Part shown: piece by piece, positions 63,108 to 64,000 of the stretch
Numbering within the stretch: position 1 is the first letter of the stretch
Layout: the number at the start of each line of letters is the position of its first letter
Source of the DNA: Glandiceps talaboti
Lineage: Eukaryota > Hemichordata > Enteropneusta > Spengelidae
Length of the DNA: 64,000 nt
Assembly: GCF_964340395.1 (NCBI RefSeq)
Contig: NC_135556.1
Span: 15,140,910 to 15,204,909, forward strand
Reading direction: 5' to 3'
The notes under the pieces: model-generated
Databases searched by the model: none
Told to the model about the DNA's origin: nothing
What the model saw: the letters and a program-made list of their open reading frames with translations, nothing else
Program-made: the position numbers and the translations under genes

Positions 63108-63355
63108 ATAAACATTGTGCGTCGTTTTCTATTGTTGGTCGAAATTTGAAGGAGCTAATTTTTGTTGAACGAAAAATGCAAATTATCACGTATGTAGAGG
63201 TCACGTGACCGGAAGTGCATAAAACCAAATTTTACTAATTTCATTGTAAAGAGTGGATCAAGAGCTTTCAGAAAATGTATAGTTATGGATGTGTGTAATC
63301 ATTACTTTCTTAACTGCAAACCAATATCAACAAGGGATATTTTGTATGGTCTATT
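63108..63355. other. Short gene-free stretch
   Basis: Nothing recognisable before the Penelope-like remnant. Confidence 0.5.
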
Positions 63356-63650
63356 AAGACAAGGTACAGAAACCATACAGCATCATTCCGACACACTAAA
63401 CATAGGAACTCTACGGAACTCAGCAAACATATCTGAACCCTCAAGGATAAAAACATTGACCACTCCATTTCCTGGAGACCATTTTCATCCAATCCAACCT
63501 ACAATAGCTCAAGCAAGAAGTGCAATTTATGCCTCAAAGAAAAGTTCTTTATTATCTGCCGACTCGAACTATCTACATTAAACGAAACGAAATCAACTTG
63601 TATCCTCTTGTCGTCATAGAAATAAAACATTATTGTGTAACACCTGACCC
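63356..63650 (+). pseudogene. Penelope-like element remnant, GIY-YIG C-terminus
   Basis: Degenerate frames read RYRNHTASFRHTKH (identical to the 49.9-kb remnant), then STELSKHIWTLKDKNI, SWRPFSSNPTY, KKCNLCLKEKFFI and finally SSCRHRNKTLLCN before a stop. This is the end of the GIY-YIG domain and its Cys motif. The 5' end is truncated at about 63356 and there is at least one frameshift. Confidence 0.8.
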
Positions 63651-63723
63651 CATCGCACATAACACCCTAGGTAAAACCCGCCTTACACCACACGATTTAT
63701 ACGAGGTATATTCAGTACATCAG

Positions 63724-63769
63724 CATCTCCTGACGAGTGATTTATTCACGAAACAGGCTTGTGGAGACG
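63724..63769 (+). ncRNA. Hammerhead ribozyme fold in Penelope-like 3' region (G at cleavage site)
   Basis: Core CTGACGA (63730-63736), stem II GTGA/TCAC with a TTTAT loop (63737-63749), GAAA (63750-63753), stem III ACA/TGT with a GGCT loop (63753-63762) and stem I TCTC/GAGA (63726-63729 with 63764-63767). This is a type I hammerhead with the short stem III known from Penelope-like elements. The base before the scissile bond (63763) is G, where H (A, C or U) is needed, so this copy is probably inactive. Confidence 0.8.
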
Positions 63770-63866
63770 AAAAACCCTACTCGATTTTCTTCTACCCTCA
63801 ACATATACTCCGCTCTGCGTGCAGACGCATCGAGCATTGTGCTACGGATAAATGTTACCACTGACT

Positions 63867-63968
<102 letters not shown>

Positions 63969-64000
63969 CTCGGTGAGTATCAATCTGCTAAGACAGTGCT

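Overview
The window is animal nuclear DNA. It is AT-rich, its genes are split by GT-AG introns, intergenic space is large, and it is crowded with microsatellites, minisatellites and mobile elements. A marine invertebrate (lancelet, hemichordate or lophotrochozoan type) fits the gene content and the Penelope-like and LINE elements, but the species cannot be fixed from sequence alone.

Four host genes can be supported. (1) An uncharacterised, apparently single-coding-exon gene on the minus strand at 4163-5377. (2) A seven-coding-exon tetraspan LAPTM-like membrane protein on the plus strand at 10009-16819, rebuilt exon by exon with every phase agreeing. (3) An eight-exon secreted subtilisin/proteinase K-type protease on the minus strand at 21323-28950, with a TATA box and a 5' UTR exon near 29.5 kb; one base appears to be missing in the exon that carries the catalytic histidine. 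(4) A four-exon histamine N-methyltransferase-like SAM methyltransferase on the plus strand at 45406-49358, including a 46-nt microexon; again one T appears to be missing, in exon 2. The genes are not functionally linked.

Mobile DNA dominates the rest. A LINE (about 50.94-55.15 kb) has an unusual first ORF with an RNase H1-type hybrid-binding domain, a coiled coil, an SGNH esterase and two CCHC knuckles. It is followed in the same frame, after one amber codon, by an internally deleted endonuclease/RT ORF. Two Penelope-like remnants with GIY-YIG coding sequence lie at 49.9-50.7 kb (minus) and 63.36-64.0 kb (plus); the latter carries a hammerhead ribozyme fold. A 5.2-kb DNA transposon (56881-62112, 4-bp target duplication) has inverted ends built from 20-bp minisatellites. 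Two near-perfect hairpin elements share tips and have 9- and 10-bp target duplications. Two Harbinger-like elements lie in opposite orientation with 3-bp TAA/TTA duplications. A 3.5-kb composite of foldback repeats spans 40772-44292, with a relative inside the methyltransferase intron. Minisatellites at 18.0-18.6 kb (40 bp, with a 120-bp higher-order period), 12.5 kb (42 bp) and 37.7-38.6 kb (about 115 bp) are notable. No tRNA, rRNA or CRISPR array was seen.
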